This document shows, piece after piece, positions 15,644 through 22,714 of a DNA stretch of 64,000 nt; within the stretch, counting starts at the first letter, position 1, and each line of letters starts with the position of its first letter. A program made the position numbers and the translations under genes. This DNA comes from Clostridia bacterium (GTDB taxonomy: Bacteria > Bacillota > Clostridia > Lachnospirales > Lachnospiraceae): positions 51,469 through 115,468 of the forward strand of contig CAJTDE010000013.1 in assembly GCA_910574835.1 (NCBI GenBank), in the 5' to 3' direction. A model generated the notes under the pieces. It was not told the DNA's origin and made no database searches. It worked only from the letters and a program-made list of their open reading frames with translations.

Positions 15644-16837
15644 TTACAGAAAATCATCTAAAGAAGGAACATCCTCCGTAAAAATCTCTTTCCCCAAGTC
15701 ATTGATTGTGGTCTTTCCAGCCTTTCCATACTGATAGAGCTGATCCAGAAATTCTATCGCCGCCCGTATCCGGGTCCGCAGCAGATACCCTCCGGATTGA
15801 ACCGCCTCTTCCAATGTTTCTATAGATAAGGCCGGAGTCCAGTCATAAGCCCTTCCATGAAATTCCTGTATCTTGCGCAGTACCTCGTGGATCTCCTCCT
15901 TCGTCAGAGGCAATAGCTGAGGCGCCCCTGCCAGCATGTTCAAAATTGTCCGGGCCGGTTCCGGTTCCTCCGGGTAAACTGTCTCCAGATTCTCATATTC
16001 GTGCTTCCCTTCAATCACATCCTCCACGTAAGATGCGCTGAGTGCAAAAAGGCTGAAGGTCCGCTCCGGACACCGATCAGGAAGAAGAAAGTTTGCCATA
16101 TTCCGGTAGGCATTGAGCCTTGCCTTTTTCCCGAGCCTTCCGATAAGCTCTGTCTCATCCAGCAGAATCACCCAGCCATGATACCCCATCTGTGTAAACA
16201 AATAACTCATAAAAGAAAAGTAATCCCGGCAGTGCTTCGTCTTGGTAAAGTTCACATTGTACTTCACCGGCTGTCCGAAAATACGGCGGTAAATCTTCTT
16301 CAGGGGCGCATTAGCTATAAAGTCTCCCTCCAAATCCGCCTGGAGAAGAAATTTCTCATCCGAATCCTCCGTATTCAGATAAGACCGGAACAGATAATAC
16401 AGCTTATCCGACTCCAGCTGCTTTGCCGCATACAGAAGCATCTCGTTTGCAATGGGACTGTTGGCCGAAATCTTCTCCAGCTCATACATAAACCCCGGCT
16501 GCCTGCGCTTGGGAAGATAGGTATTCTGCAAAACCTTTTGATAAATCAGATACAGCTTGTCCATAGGCGTCTCTTTGCTCAAGGAAAGATAGGAGACAAC
16601 CATATTGTTCGAATGAGCCAGATTAAATACGGTATTCAAAAGATGGGTCTTTCCCTCTCCATACTTTCCGCTGATCACCATTCCGCCGGAACGGCCCTGT
16701 TCGCACACGGCATCCAGACGATCCGAAATTTCCTTCATAACCCTGGGCCTTGCCTCAGAAAAATACTGTCCCACAGCCCGGGAAGGAATACCGGAACGCA
16801 ATGCTTCCACAATATGCCTGGCTTCCATATCATACAT
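15644..16837 (-). CDS. BREX-type ATP-binding protein, BrxD/DUF2791-like
   Basis: A 397-residue P-loop ATPase. Features resembling BrxD/DUF2791 are the N-terminal region HIVEALRSGIPSRAVGQYF, Walker A SGKYGEGKTHLL near residue 58, Walker B WVILLDETELIGR near residue 225, and the ending with QSGGYLLRTRIRAAIEFLDQL, an arginine-bearing helix seen in STAND/AAA-type ATPases. In BREX these ATPases support phage resistance, but no PglX methylase or PglZ gene is present here. It overlaps the preceding ATPase gene by 8 bases. Third and last gene of a minus-strand operon. Assignment to the family is good; the role is inferred. Confidence 0.8.
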   Translation of the reverse strand: MYDMEARHIVEALRSGIPSRAVGQYFSEARPRVMKEISDRLDAVCEQGRSGGMVISGKYGEGKTHLLNTVFNLAHSNNMVVSYLSLSKETPMDKLYLIYQKVLQNTYLPKRRQPGFMYELEKISANSPIANEMLLYAAKQLESDKLYYLFRSYLNTEDSDEKFLLQADLEGDFIANAPLKKIYRRIFGQPVKYNVNFTKTKHCRDYFSFMSYLFTQMGYHGWVILLDETELIGRLGKKARLNAYRNMANFLLPDRCPERTFSLFALSASYVEDVIEGKHEYENLETVYPEEPEPARTILNMLAGAPQLLPLTKEEIHEVLRKIQEFHGRAYDWTPALSIETLEEAVQSGGYLLRTRIRAAIEFLDQLYQYGKAGKTTINDLGKEIFTEDVPSLDDFL

Positions 16838-18005
16838 CTTCCTTCACCTCCTGCATCGCTGTCCGGACCAGTCCCGGGATACCGACAGCCCCCGTTCTGG
16901 CCTGACGCAAAATCTCCTGCGCCGCCTCCCTGTCAAGGGGCCTGACAAAAATGCTGTTCTGCTGCCCGGCCAATGCTTCGGACATGCTTATGATAACCTC
17001 CTCCGTATACTCCTGAGCTGCCAGACGGTCCAGATCCACCATATCCGAAAACCGGTTAAACCGCTCTCCCACAATCTCATTTTGAATCCGCATCCAGAGA
17101 GCCTGGTAAGACTTAAGTCCTGCATTTTCATCATCTGTCAGCCCCCGATCAAAGGCATACACAAACATAATATGCTTCATACTGTCAATATCGTCAATGA
17201 GCTGGCGGATGCTTTCATAGGTATCCTCACGCTTCATCTTCGTATAATGGACAGGCTCCAGACTGGAACGGCTGATGAGAATCTCCATATCATCAATAGC
17301 AATAAACAATCCGGAATATCCTCCCATGCGGATAACTTCCGCCAGAGAGCAGAGCATATGGCGGGCATTGTACTTTGTAATCCGGCTGGGGTAAAATCCC
17401 AGCGCCCGAAGCTGTGACAGCTTAATGGTGCGATCCCCTGCAAGCCAGGCCAGAAGCAATTCCCGGTTTTGTCCCTCCAGAACCGGATATCCCAGAATAC
17501 TTCCCGTAAGCATGCTGCATGCAAGGGCAAAATTATTATCCAGCATGGGATTGTCCAAAAAGATCTGCTTCAGCTGCGTTCGGATCTCCCTCTTTGTAAT
17601 TGCATCCCCCGAACCGTTCTGGGAAAGATAATCAATAAACTTCATTCCCTCCGGAATTTCCTCAGCTTCAAATCCCATTTCTTTTATCAAATAGCGGCTG
17701 ACCCCTTCCAGGCAGTTCAGGATATCGCATTGACGGAAAACCTCTATGTAAATCTCCCTGAAATCATGCATCCAAATATCCCGGGCCGAAAATACGGCTG
17801 TTTTATAGCCCTCTCTTCGTGCCGTTCCTGTGACCAGCTTCAAAAAATAGCTTTTGCCGCTTCCCTCTCGTCCTGACACAAACTTAATCTTGCTGCCGCC
17901 GTCCCGTATATATTCCCGGAGATACTTTGCTTCCCAGAAATCGGTAAGAAACTCTATTCCGCAGGCTGGCTTCCGATCCGCTCCCTCTTCAAACTCCAGC
18001 CTCAT
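16830..18005 (-). CDS. Second BREX-type ATP-binding protein (DUF2791-like paralogue)
   Basis: A 391-residue P-loop protein, distantly similar in layout to its downstream neighbour. Walker A is SGREGSGKSYFLK near residue 50; Walker B is GLFIAIDDMEIL near residue 240; a sensor-like segment MFVYAFDRGLTDDE follows. The start is GLEFLT-like (CGIEFLTDFWEAKYLREYI), typical of BREX ATP-binding domains. It overlaps the upstream gene by 4 bases (ATGA) and the downstream one by 8, so the two ATPases are likely subunits of one complex. I cannot place it more exactly than the BrxC/BrxD-related group. Confidence 0.75.
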   Translation of the reverse strand: MRLEFEEGADRKPACGIEFLTDFWEAKYLREYIRDGGSKIKFVSGREGSGKSYFLKLVTGTARREGYKTAVFSARDIWMHDFREIYIEVFRQCDILNCLEGVSRYLIKEMGFEAEEIPEGMKFIDYLSQNGSGDAITKREIRTQLKQIFLDNPMLDNNFALACSMLTGSILGYPVLEGQNRELLLAWLAGDRTIKLSQLRALGFYPSRITKYNARHMLCSLAEVIRMGGYSGLFIAIDDMEILISRSSLEPVHYTKMKREDTYESIRQLIDDIDSMKHIMFVYAFDRGLTDDENAGLKSYQALWMRIQNEIVGERFNRFSDMVDLDRLAAQEYTEEVIISMSEALAGQQNSIFVRPLDREAAQEILRQARTGAVGIPGLVRTAMQEVKEDV

Positions 18006-18784
18006 AGTTCTCCCCCTTGTTGAAAGAAGCGAATGGTTGCCAGGAATCTTTCCTTACCGTCCTTGTCAAGAATCCGAATCGCCTTATTCTGCTTTCGGCT
18101 TGGCCCGAACTGGAACTTCCTCCCGTTCTTTGTCTCCTCAATGCCCGAAGCGTACAGCCTTGCCAGGTCAAAGGCAAAGCTCTGCTGATCATAGTCCTTT
18201 CGGAAGCGGCTCATAGGCGCCAGTAATTTGTACAAATTAGTCAGATAAACATCCGCCGAATCATGCCTGCCAAGCTTCAAAACGGCCAAATCGTAAGCAT
18301 CCGCAAGTTCATTTACAAATGCCTGGGCATTAAAGGAAACCCGATTCAGCTTTTCCTGTCCGGCTTTTACCGTATTTACAAGGCTTAAGGGCCGCATACA
18401 GGGAAGCTTTTTCCGATCCAGATACACATCCTGATTCTCCGCGTCCAGCTTTACCTTATAAGGAAACATCTCATAAATCGGGAACTCTCCTCTCACATCC
18501 ACACCCTTTTCCGCACAGACCGAAAGCATCTGTTCCGCAAAATCTCCTTCTGCAAAATAGGCCTTTGAATCAAAGCTCTCGACCGTATCCTTTACATCTT
18601 CAAGGGCCGTCTTAAGGACTCCGCAGGCTTCCTGCATAGCGCTCACATCCCGCATAAGACTTTTTAGATCTCCGCCCTCTGTCTCCTTCATCACTGCCTT
18701 AAACAGCCTTTGCATAAGAGCAAGGCTGTCCTTCAAAGACTTCTCCCGGGGCTGTAAGGTTTCATACAATTCTTCATAATTCAT
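18002..18784 (-). CDS. Unknown 260-residue protein, first gene of the ATPase operon
   Basis: I do not recognise this protein. The N-terminal 75 residues are strongly helical and probably coiled coil (LKDSLALMQRLFKAVMKE, then LKTALEDVKDTVESF). The central part has MFPYKVKLDAENQDVYLDRKK, a beta-rich segment, and the C-terminus ends in NKAIRILDKDGKERFLATIRFF. No signal peptide or membrane segment and no obvious catalytic motif. It is read first from a good promoter (18839-18867) and overlaps the next gene by 4 bases. The position suggests an adaptor or sensor for the two ATPases. Confidence 0.75.
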   Translation of the reverse strand: MNYEELYETLQPREKSLKDSLALMQRLFKAVMKETEGGDLKSLMRDVSAMQEACGVLKTALEDVKDTVESFDSKAYFAEGDFAEQMLSVCAEKGVDVRGEFPIYEMFPYKVKLDAENQDVYLDRKKLPCMRPLSLVNTVKAGQEKLNRVSFNAQAFVNELADAYDLAVLKLGRHDSADVYLTNLYKLLAPMSRFRKDYDQQSFAFDLARLYASGIEETKNGRKFQFGPSRKQNKAIRILDKDGKERFLATIRFFQQGGEL

Positions 18785-18838
18785 TTTCTTATCCTCATCT
18801 CTTGTATATTAATCTGTCTGCTGCAAATTTCTATAAAA

Positions 18839-18867
18839 AGTATATACGATAGCCCGGGAGTTTTCAA
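18839..18867 (-). promoter_or_regulatory. Promoter of the BREX-type ATPase operon
   Basis: On the minus strand TTGAAA (18862-18867) and TATACT (18839-18844) are 17 bases apart, 55 bases before the start of the 260-residue gene. The surrounding 290-bp divergent region holds no gene. Confidence 0.75.
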
Positions 18868-19020
18868 TCTTTATTCCCGAAAAATGTGCGCAAACACCCC
18901 GCGGAACAGTAATGTGTGAACTGTACGGCCCCATAAACAGCAGTTGTTTAAATTGCTAAAATGAAAATTTTTATTTTGCGCATAGGCTAAAGTATTTTTT
19001 TAACTATTTAGCTGCATATA

Positions 19021-19049
19021 TTGATAAAATGGATACTATTTGATATACT
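19021..19049 (+). promoter_or_regulatory. Promoter of the toxin-antitoxin and helicase genes
   Basis: TTGATA (19021-19026) and TATACT (19044-19049) are 17 bases apart. Transcription starting just downstream would exclude start codons before 19075. Related TTAGCTAAA/ATTTAGCT words around it could be an operator for the antitoxin. Confidence 0.75.
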
Positions 19050-19074
19050 AAAATTAGCTAAAGGAGGTGCTGGT

Positions 19075-19317
19075 ATGATTACTGCAACTGCGACTGCAAC
19101 AGAATTACAGAACAATTTTGGTCGGTATTTAAATCTTGTCATGTCCGGGCAGGAGATTGTTGTGACAAAAAATGGTCGGGAGGTAGGCCGCTTTATTCCA
19201 AAGGATGCGGCCGTATCCTATCTGACAGATTCATTGACCGGTATTTTGAAAGGTAACGCAGAACTCGATGAAGCTAAATCCGAAAGGCTGAAGGAAAAAT
19301 ATGAAGCTGTTGATTGA
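19075..19317 (+). CDS. Phd/YefM-type antitoxin
   Basis: An 80-residue protein beginning MITATATATELQNNFGRYL, the standard Phd/YefM N-terminus that dimerises and binds DNA, with MSGQEIVVTKNGREVGRF completing the domain. The last 25 residues are charged and should bind and neutralise the PIN toxin. The start is chosen because AAAGGAGG lies 7 bases upstream and because the promoter occupies the sequence before it. It overlaps the toxin gene by 17 bases. It probably represses its own promoter. Confidence 0.9.
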   Translation: MITATATATELQNNFGRYLNLVMSGQEIVVTKNGREVGRFIPKDAAVSYLTDSLTGILKGNAELDEAKSERLKEKYEAVD

Positions 19318-19708
19318 TGCTAATATACTCTTGGATGTCCTTCAAAGCCGTGATCCGTATGTCCATACATCATCTGTCATCTGGAAATTATGTGAGACGG
19401 AGAGGGCAAAAGGTTATGTTTCCGCCTTAACGTTTGCTAATCTGGTCTATATTATGCGGAAAGAACTTGAACCGAAAAAGATTAAGGAAATTTTACAGGC
19501 TTTATTATTGATTTTTGAATTTGTAGATTTCAGTGTTTCTGATCTTTCCAAAGCGGCGGAACTAGGTTGGGATGATTTTGAGGATGCTATACAGAGTGTC
19601 ACTGCCGACCGTGTACATGCGGATTATATTATCACAAGAAATGTACAAGATTTTGCAAAGAGCAAGGTAATTGCATTTACTCCATCCGAATTGATTGATC
19701 GGATCTAA
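19301..19708 (+). CDS. PIN-domain toxin (VapC-like)
   Basis: A 135-residue PIN-domain ribonuclease. The acidic active-site residues are visible in KLLIDANILLDVL (D6) and later in WDDFEDAIQ and ADYIITRNVQDF (the TRN..D pattern). Such toxins cleave tRNA or other RNA when released from the antitoxin. Overlap with the antitoxin gene indicates coupled translation. It ends 30 bases before the helicase start with no terminator between, so all three genes are probably one transcript. Confidence 0.92.
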   Translation: MKLLIDANILLDVLQSRDPYVHTSSVIWKLCETERAKGYVSALTFANLVYIMRKELEPKKIKEILQALLLIFEFVDFSVSDLSKAAELGWDDFEDAIQSVTADRVHADYIITRNVQDFAKSKVIAFTPSELIDRI

Positions 19709-19738
19709 ATAAGCAGAATTTAATTGGAGCATCTGATT

Positions 19739-21310
19739 ATGAAAAATTCTCTATACACCTGGCAGGAGGAATGTCTGGATCGGTGGTTTCAAAATCAATG
19801 CCGCGGAATGGTGCAGGCAGTTACCGGGTCCGGCAAAACTATGCTGGCTTTGAATGCCATAGAGCGCCTGGAAAAGAATCTGCCCCAAGAACTGCATGTA
19901 AAGATTGTAGTTCCCTCCGGCGCCCTTATGCATCAGTGGAGCCATGCCATAAAAGACTTTCTCTCCGACTGTTCGAAGGTTTTGCAGGGACCGGATTCCC
20001 TTCATCATCGTATCGGACTTCGGGGCGCAGGCTGCAGGACGCCTGTCAACAGACAGTATATGATTTATGTCATTAACTCCGCCCGCTATGAGTTGGCAAG
20101 GCAGATCCTAAGTGAGCTCCGAAGCGGAATCCCTGTTCTGCTCATTGCAGATGAATGTCACCGTTATGAAAGTGAACAAAACCAGTTGATTTTTGAATTT
20201 CTTCCGCATTTGAAACCCTCGGACGCTCCATTCTTTTCCCTTGGCATGTCGGCAACCCTCCCTTCCGGACAGGCAGGAGAGGGACTGGCATCCCTGCTCG
20301 GCCCTGAAATCTACTGTTACGGGATTAAAAAAGCTGCCGCTATGCACACCGTATGCCCCTGCGACATCTTTCATATCAGCCTCTCCTTTCAAAAATCAGA
20401 GCAAATAAAATATGACGAAATCACAGAACAGATGCTGTCTCTGTACCGCAGTCTCGTCAATTCCTACCCTATTTTAAAGTCTTCGAACCGTAAGGAACGC
20501 TTTGAACTTATCTCTGCTCTTACCAAAGAGCCGGATAAAAAGACCGCGAAAGCCGCATCCTCCTACTTAAAGCTCTCCTATATACGAAAAACTCTGGTCT
20601 GCCTGGCATCCGGGCGGATCTCCTGTGCCTTTGAACTGGTGCGGCGCCTGCCGGAAAACGAAAAAATTCTGATTTTCGGCGAGCGTATTTCCCAGGCAGA
20701 TGAACTGTGCCGGCTTTTGCAGAAGCAGTATCCCGAAAAGGTCGGCCGCTGCCATTCCCAAATGGGCCGGACTGCCAATCAGAATACGCTGAATCGTTTT
20801 CGGGACGGATCGCTTCGGATTCTCATTGCCTGTAAATCTATGGATGAAGGCGTTAACATTCCGGAAACCTCCATCGGAATTGTCCTTTCCGGAACTTCTA
20901 TGCAGAGGCAGCGCACTCAGAGGCTGGGACGCATTATCCGAAATGCTGAAAACAAGGAGAGGGCCGCTCTCTATTATCTGCATCTGGCCGAAACAACGGA
21001 GGACCGCTGTTTTCTGCCGGATGGCGGCGTATATCCGGTATATGAACTGGAATATCTTGCAAATAAGCAGATATTTGTTAATCCTGCCTATGATAAAAAC
21101 GCCGCACAGCTTTTGGAGACTATGATCTCTGACGGTATTGACGAAGAACGGCTGCAAGAAGTTCGGCGCTGCCTGCAGCTTGGAAGCGTCCGCTCTGACT
21201 GGCTGCTTTCCGAAAAAGAACTGGAGCAGAGACTTCATTCCTGCTCCTCTGTTTCGGAAAAAAATTATTGGATTTGCATGAAATTGATAAAGGCATTGCC
21301 CCATAGATAG
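19739..21310 (+). CDS. SF2 DEAD/DEAH-type helicase of the defence-like island
   Basis: A 523-residue superfamily 2 helicase of the XPB/Rad25-like type. Motif Q-like TWQEECLDRWF opens it; motif I is VTGSGKTMLAL, motif II is ADECHRY (DECH), motif III is GMSATL, motif V region is ACKSMDEGVNIPE and motif VI is QRTQRLGRIIR. Helicases of this kind pair with BREX-type ATPases in BREX type 2 (BrxHI) and, as I recall, in the Shango defence system. I place the start at ATG 19739 after TTGGAG, not at the TTG at 19724. The last five codons (ALPHR) and the stop lie in a repeated hairpin that also occurs at 22661-22697. Confidence 0.88.
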   Translation: MKNSLYTWQEECLDRWFQNQCRGMVQAVTGSGKTMLALNAIERLEKNLPQELHVKIVVPSGALMHQWSHAIKDFLSDCSKVLQGPDSLHHRIGLRGAGCRTPVNRQYMIYVINSARYELARQILSELRSGIPVLLIADECHRYESEQNQLIFEFLPHLKPSDAPFFSLGMSATLPSGQAGEGLASLLGPEIYCYGIKKAAAMHTVCPCDIFHISLSFQKSEQIKYDEITEQMLSLYRSLVNSYPILKSSNRKERFELISALTKEPDKKTAKAASSYLKLSYIRKTLVCLASGRISCAFELVRRLPENEKILIFGERISQADELCRLLQKQYPEKVGRCHSQMGRTANQNTLNRFRDGSLRILIACKSMDEGVNIPETSIGIVLSGTSMQRQRTQRLGRIIRNAENKERAALYYLHLAETTEDRCFLPDGGVYPVYELEYLANKQIFVNPAYDKNAAQLLETMISDGIDEERLQEVRRCLQLGSVRSDWLLSEKELEQRLHSCSSVSEKNYWICMKLIKALPHR

Positions 21311-21328
21311 TTTATATAGGACAATGTC
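21292..21328 (+). repeat. 37-bp hairpin repeat at the helicase stop
   Basis: A palindromic element with 31 of 37 bases identical to 22661-22697. Its left arm supplies the final helicase codons and the stop codon. No T-run follows, so it is a weak terminator at best. Confidence 0.6.
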
Positions 21329-21604
21329 ATAAATTTAAGAGAAAACCGTTGGATTTCCTCATACGTGTGAAGCAGAACAAAAGCAGACAAAGAAAATGGA
21401 TATATCTATATCCAGACGGCAAAAAACGCGAAAAAGAAATACAGTGCCAAAACACGGATGAGGCGTTGGAATTTTCCTTCCCCATACCATATGACGCTGC
21501 GTATTGTCCACATCCGGTTAAGCACGGGGGAATATGAGACATTGACCGTCTGCCGAAAGCTTTTTTCTATTCTATGATACAGAAAGCGAAAATATTTCTT
21601 TGCC
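21311..21604. other. Interval between helicase and AraC genes, no recognised gene
   Basis: Holds the tail of the hairpin repeat, a 62-codon open frame (21349-21537) without homology that I can see, and the right copy of the 60-bp direct repeat. Probably debris of the insertion border. Confidence 0.5.
21542..21600. repeat. Right copy of 60-bp imperfect direct repeat flanking the defence island
   Basis: Copy of 15509-15568 in the same orientation, starting TTGACCGTCTGCCGAAAGC. It ends 4 bases from the stop codon of the AraC gene at 21605. Confidence 0.75.
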
Positions 21605-22414
21605 TCATCCTTTTCTTCCCAAAAGCTTCTCCCTTTGGCGAATACGATACTCTCTCGGCGTCACCCGGTATACCTCCCGAAATACCCGGTTAAAGGTCCT
21701 CTGGCTTTCAAATCCTGCATCCATATAAATCTCCGTAATGCTGCGCTTTGTGTATTCCAGAAGATCGCAGGCATAGGAAAGCCGGATTTCATTTACATAC
21801 CGGTTAAAATTCGTGTGAAAGACACCGGAAAACACCCGCGACAAAACATACCTGCTGACCCCTATCTCCAAAGCCATCCCTGACAGGCTCAGTGGTTCAC
21901 GAAAATGAGCGGAAACATAAGCCACTGACTGCTCCACTATATCCCCGCTTCCCTGCATGCTTCTTTCCGTAAGCTTCAGAAGAGGAATACACTTTGCCAG
22001 AAGGATCTGCACATACGCCTGCCCTGACACCGGCTCCGGCTCTTCGGCCTCCTTTAAACACATCATAGCATTGACAGCCTCGCCAGGCACCTTTTCCTTG
22101 CGCAGTACCGGATTCTCAGGAACATATTTTAAAAGCTCCTCCCCAAAAGCGCCGTATACTCCAGGATTCGCAATCACATAAAAGGCTCTTCCCTGCTCCT
22201 TTGAAAACACCTGGTAATGGTGAATCATATCCGGAAACACAACCCCGAGATCCCCTTCCTCCATGTGATACAGCTCCCTCCCCATGCCCAGCTCCAGGCT
22301 TCCCTTAGTCACATAAACAAACTCCATAGCCCGGTGAAGGTGGGGCGCCGTATGCCCAGGCTCCTTGTCAATCAGCCGAATATCTGATATTGATGCTTCA
22401 TAAAAAGGATACAT
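21605..22414 (-). CDS. AraC-family transcriptional regulator with cupin domain
   Basis: A 269-residue regulator. The N-terminal half is a cupin-type sugar-binding domain (APHLHRAMEFVYVTKG, then MEEGDLGVVFPDMIHHYQ). The C-terminal 100 residues hold two helix-turn-helix motifs (LSLSGMALEIGVSRYVLSRV and ITEIYMDAGFESQRTFNR) and the AraC signature ending FREVYRVTPREYR. It follows the transporter gene on the same strand but is separated from it by a terminator, so it has its own promoter. It may regulate the lactose genes or an unlinked locus. Confidence 0.93.
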   Translation of the reverse strand: MYPFYEASISDIRLIDKEPGHTAPHLHRAMEFVYVTKGSLELGMGRELYHMEEGDLGVVFPDMIHHYQVFSKEQGRAFYVIANPGVYGAFGEELLKYVPENPVLRKEKVPGEAVNAMMCLKEAEEPEPVSGQAYVQILLAKCIPLLKLTERSMQGSGDIVEQSVAYVSAHFREPLSLSGMALEIGVSRYVLSRVFSGVFHTNFNRYVNEIRLSYACDLLEYTKRSITEIYMDAGFESQRTFNRVFREVYRVTPREYRIRQREKLLGRKG

Positions 22415-22564
22415 TCCTTCCTCCCTTCCTGCAAAAAATGTCTGCTTTCTGTTCTCATCTGGCGCGTAATTCTCTCTTCTGTCTGCTAGAATAAGCCTGT
22501 AAATAAGAGAACCGGACAGCTAAAGCTTTCGCAAAGCTGTCTCTGACGAAAGGGGGATTAGCAT

Positions 22565-22642
22565 ATGAGCCGAATCAGACATTTTATCAATGAACTTCTG
22601 GACTTCTATGCGGTTTATTTCAGCCATGTATACCACGCATAG
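22565..22642 (+). CDS. Small ORF encoding a 25-residue aromatic-rich peptide
   Basis: An ATG at 22565 follows a GAAAGGGGG ribosome site with 8-base spacing and opens a 25-codon frame, MSRIRHFINELLDFY through YFSHVYHA. It starts basic and continues as an amphipathic, aromatic-rich helix, so membrane association is possible. It lies divergent to the AraC gene, after a hairpin (GACAGCT/AGCTGTC) and a TAGAAT box. No family is known to me. It may be a leader peptide, a small membrane peptide or chance. Confidence 0.4.
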   Translation: MSRIRHFINELLDFYAVYFSHVYHA

Positions 22643-22655
22643 AAGCCGCCTATTT

Positions 22656-22697
22656 AAAAAGGCACTGTCCCATAGAGTGTTTCTATAGGACAATGCC
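22656..22697 (-). terminator. Terminator of the lactose operon, hairpin repeat copy
   Basis: On the minus strand a 16-bp stem with two G-U pairs and a 5-base loop (22661-22697) is followed by T5. It is the second copy of the hairpin found at the helicase stop. Confidence 0.8.
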
Positions 22698-22714
22698 CTA
22701 ATCCGGACTGCCTT

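Noticed and set aside
21349..21537. A 62-codon frame after the helicase
   Set aside because: No plausible start with ribosome site, no family, and it ends at the direct repeat; treated as border debris.
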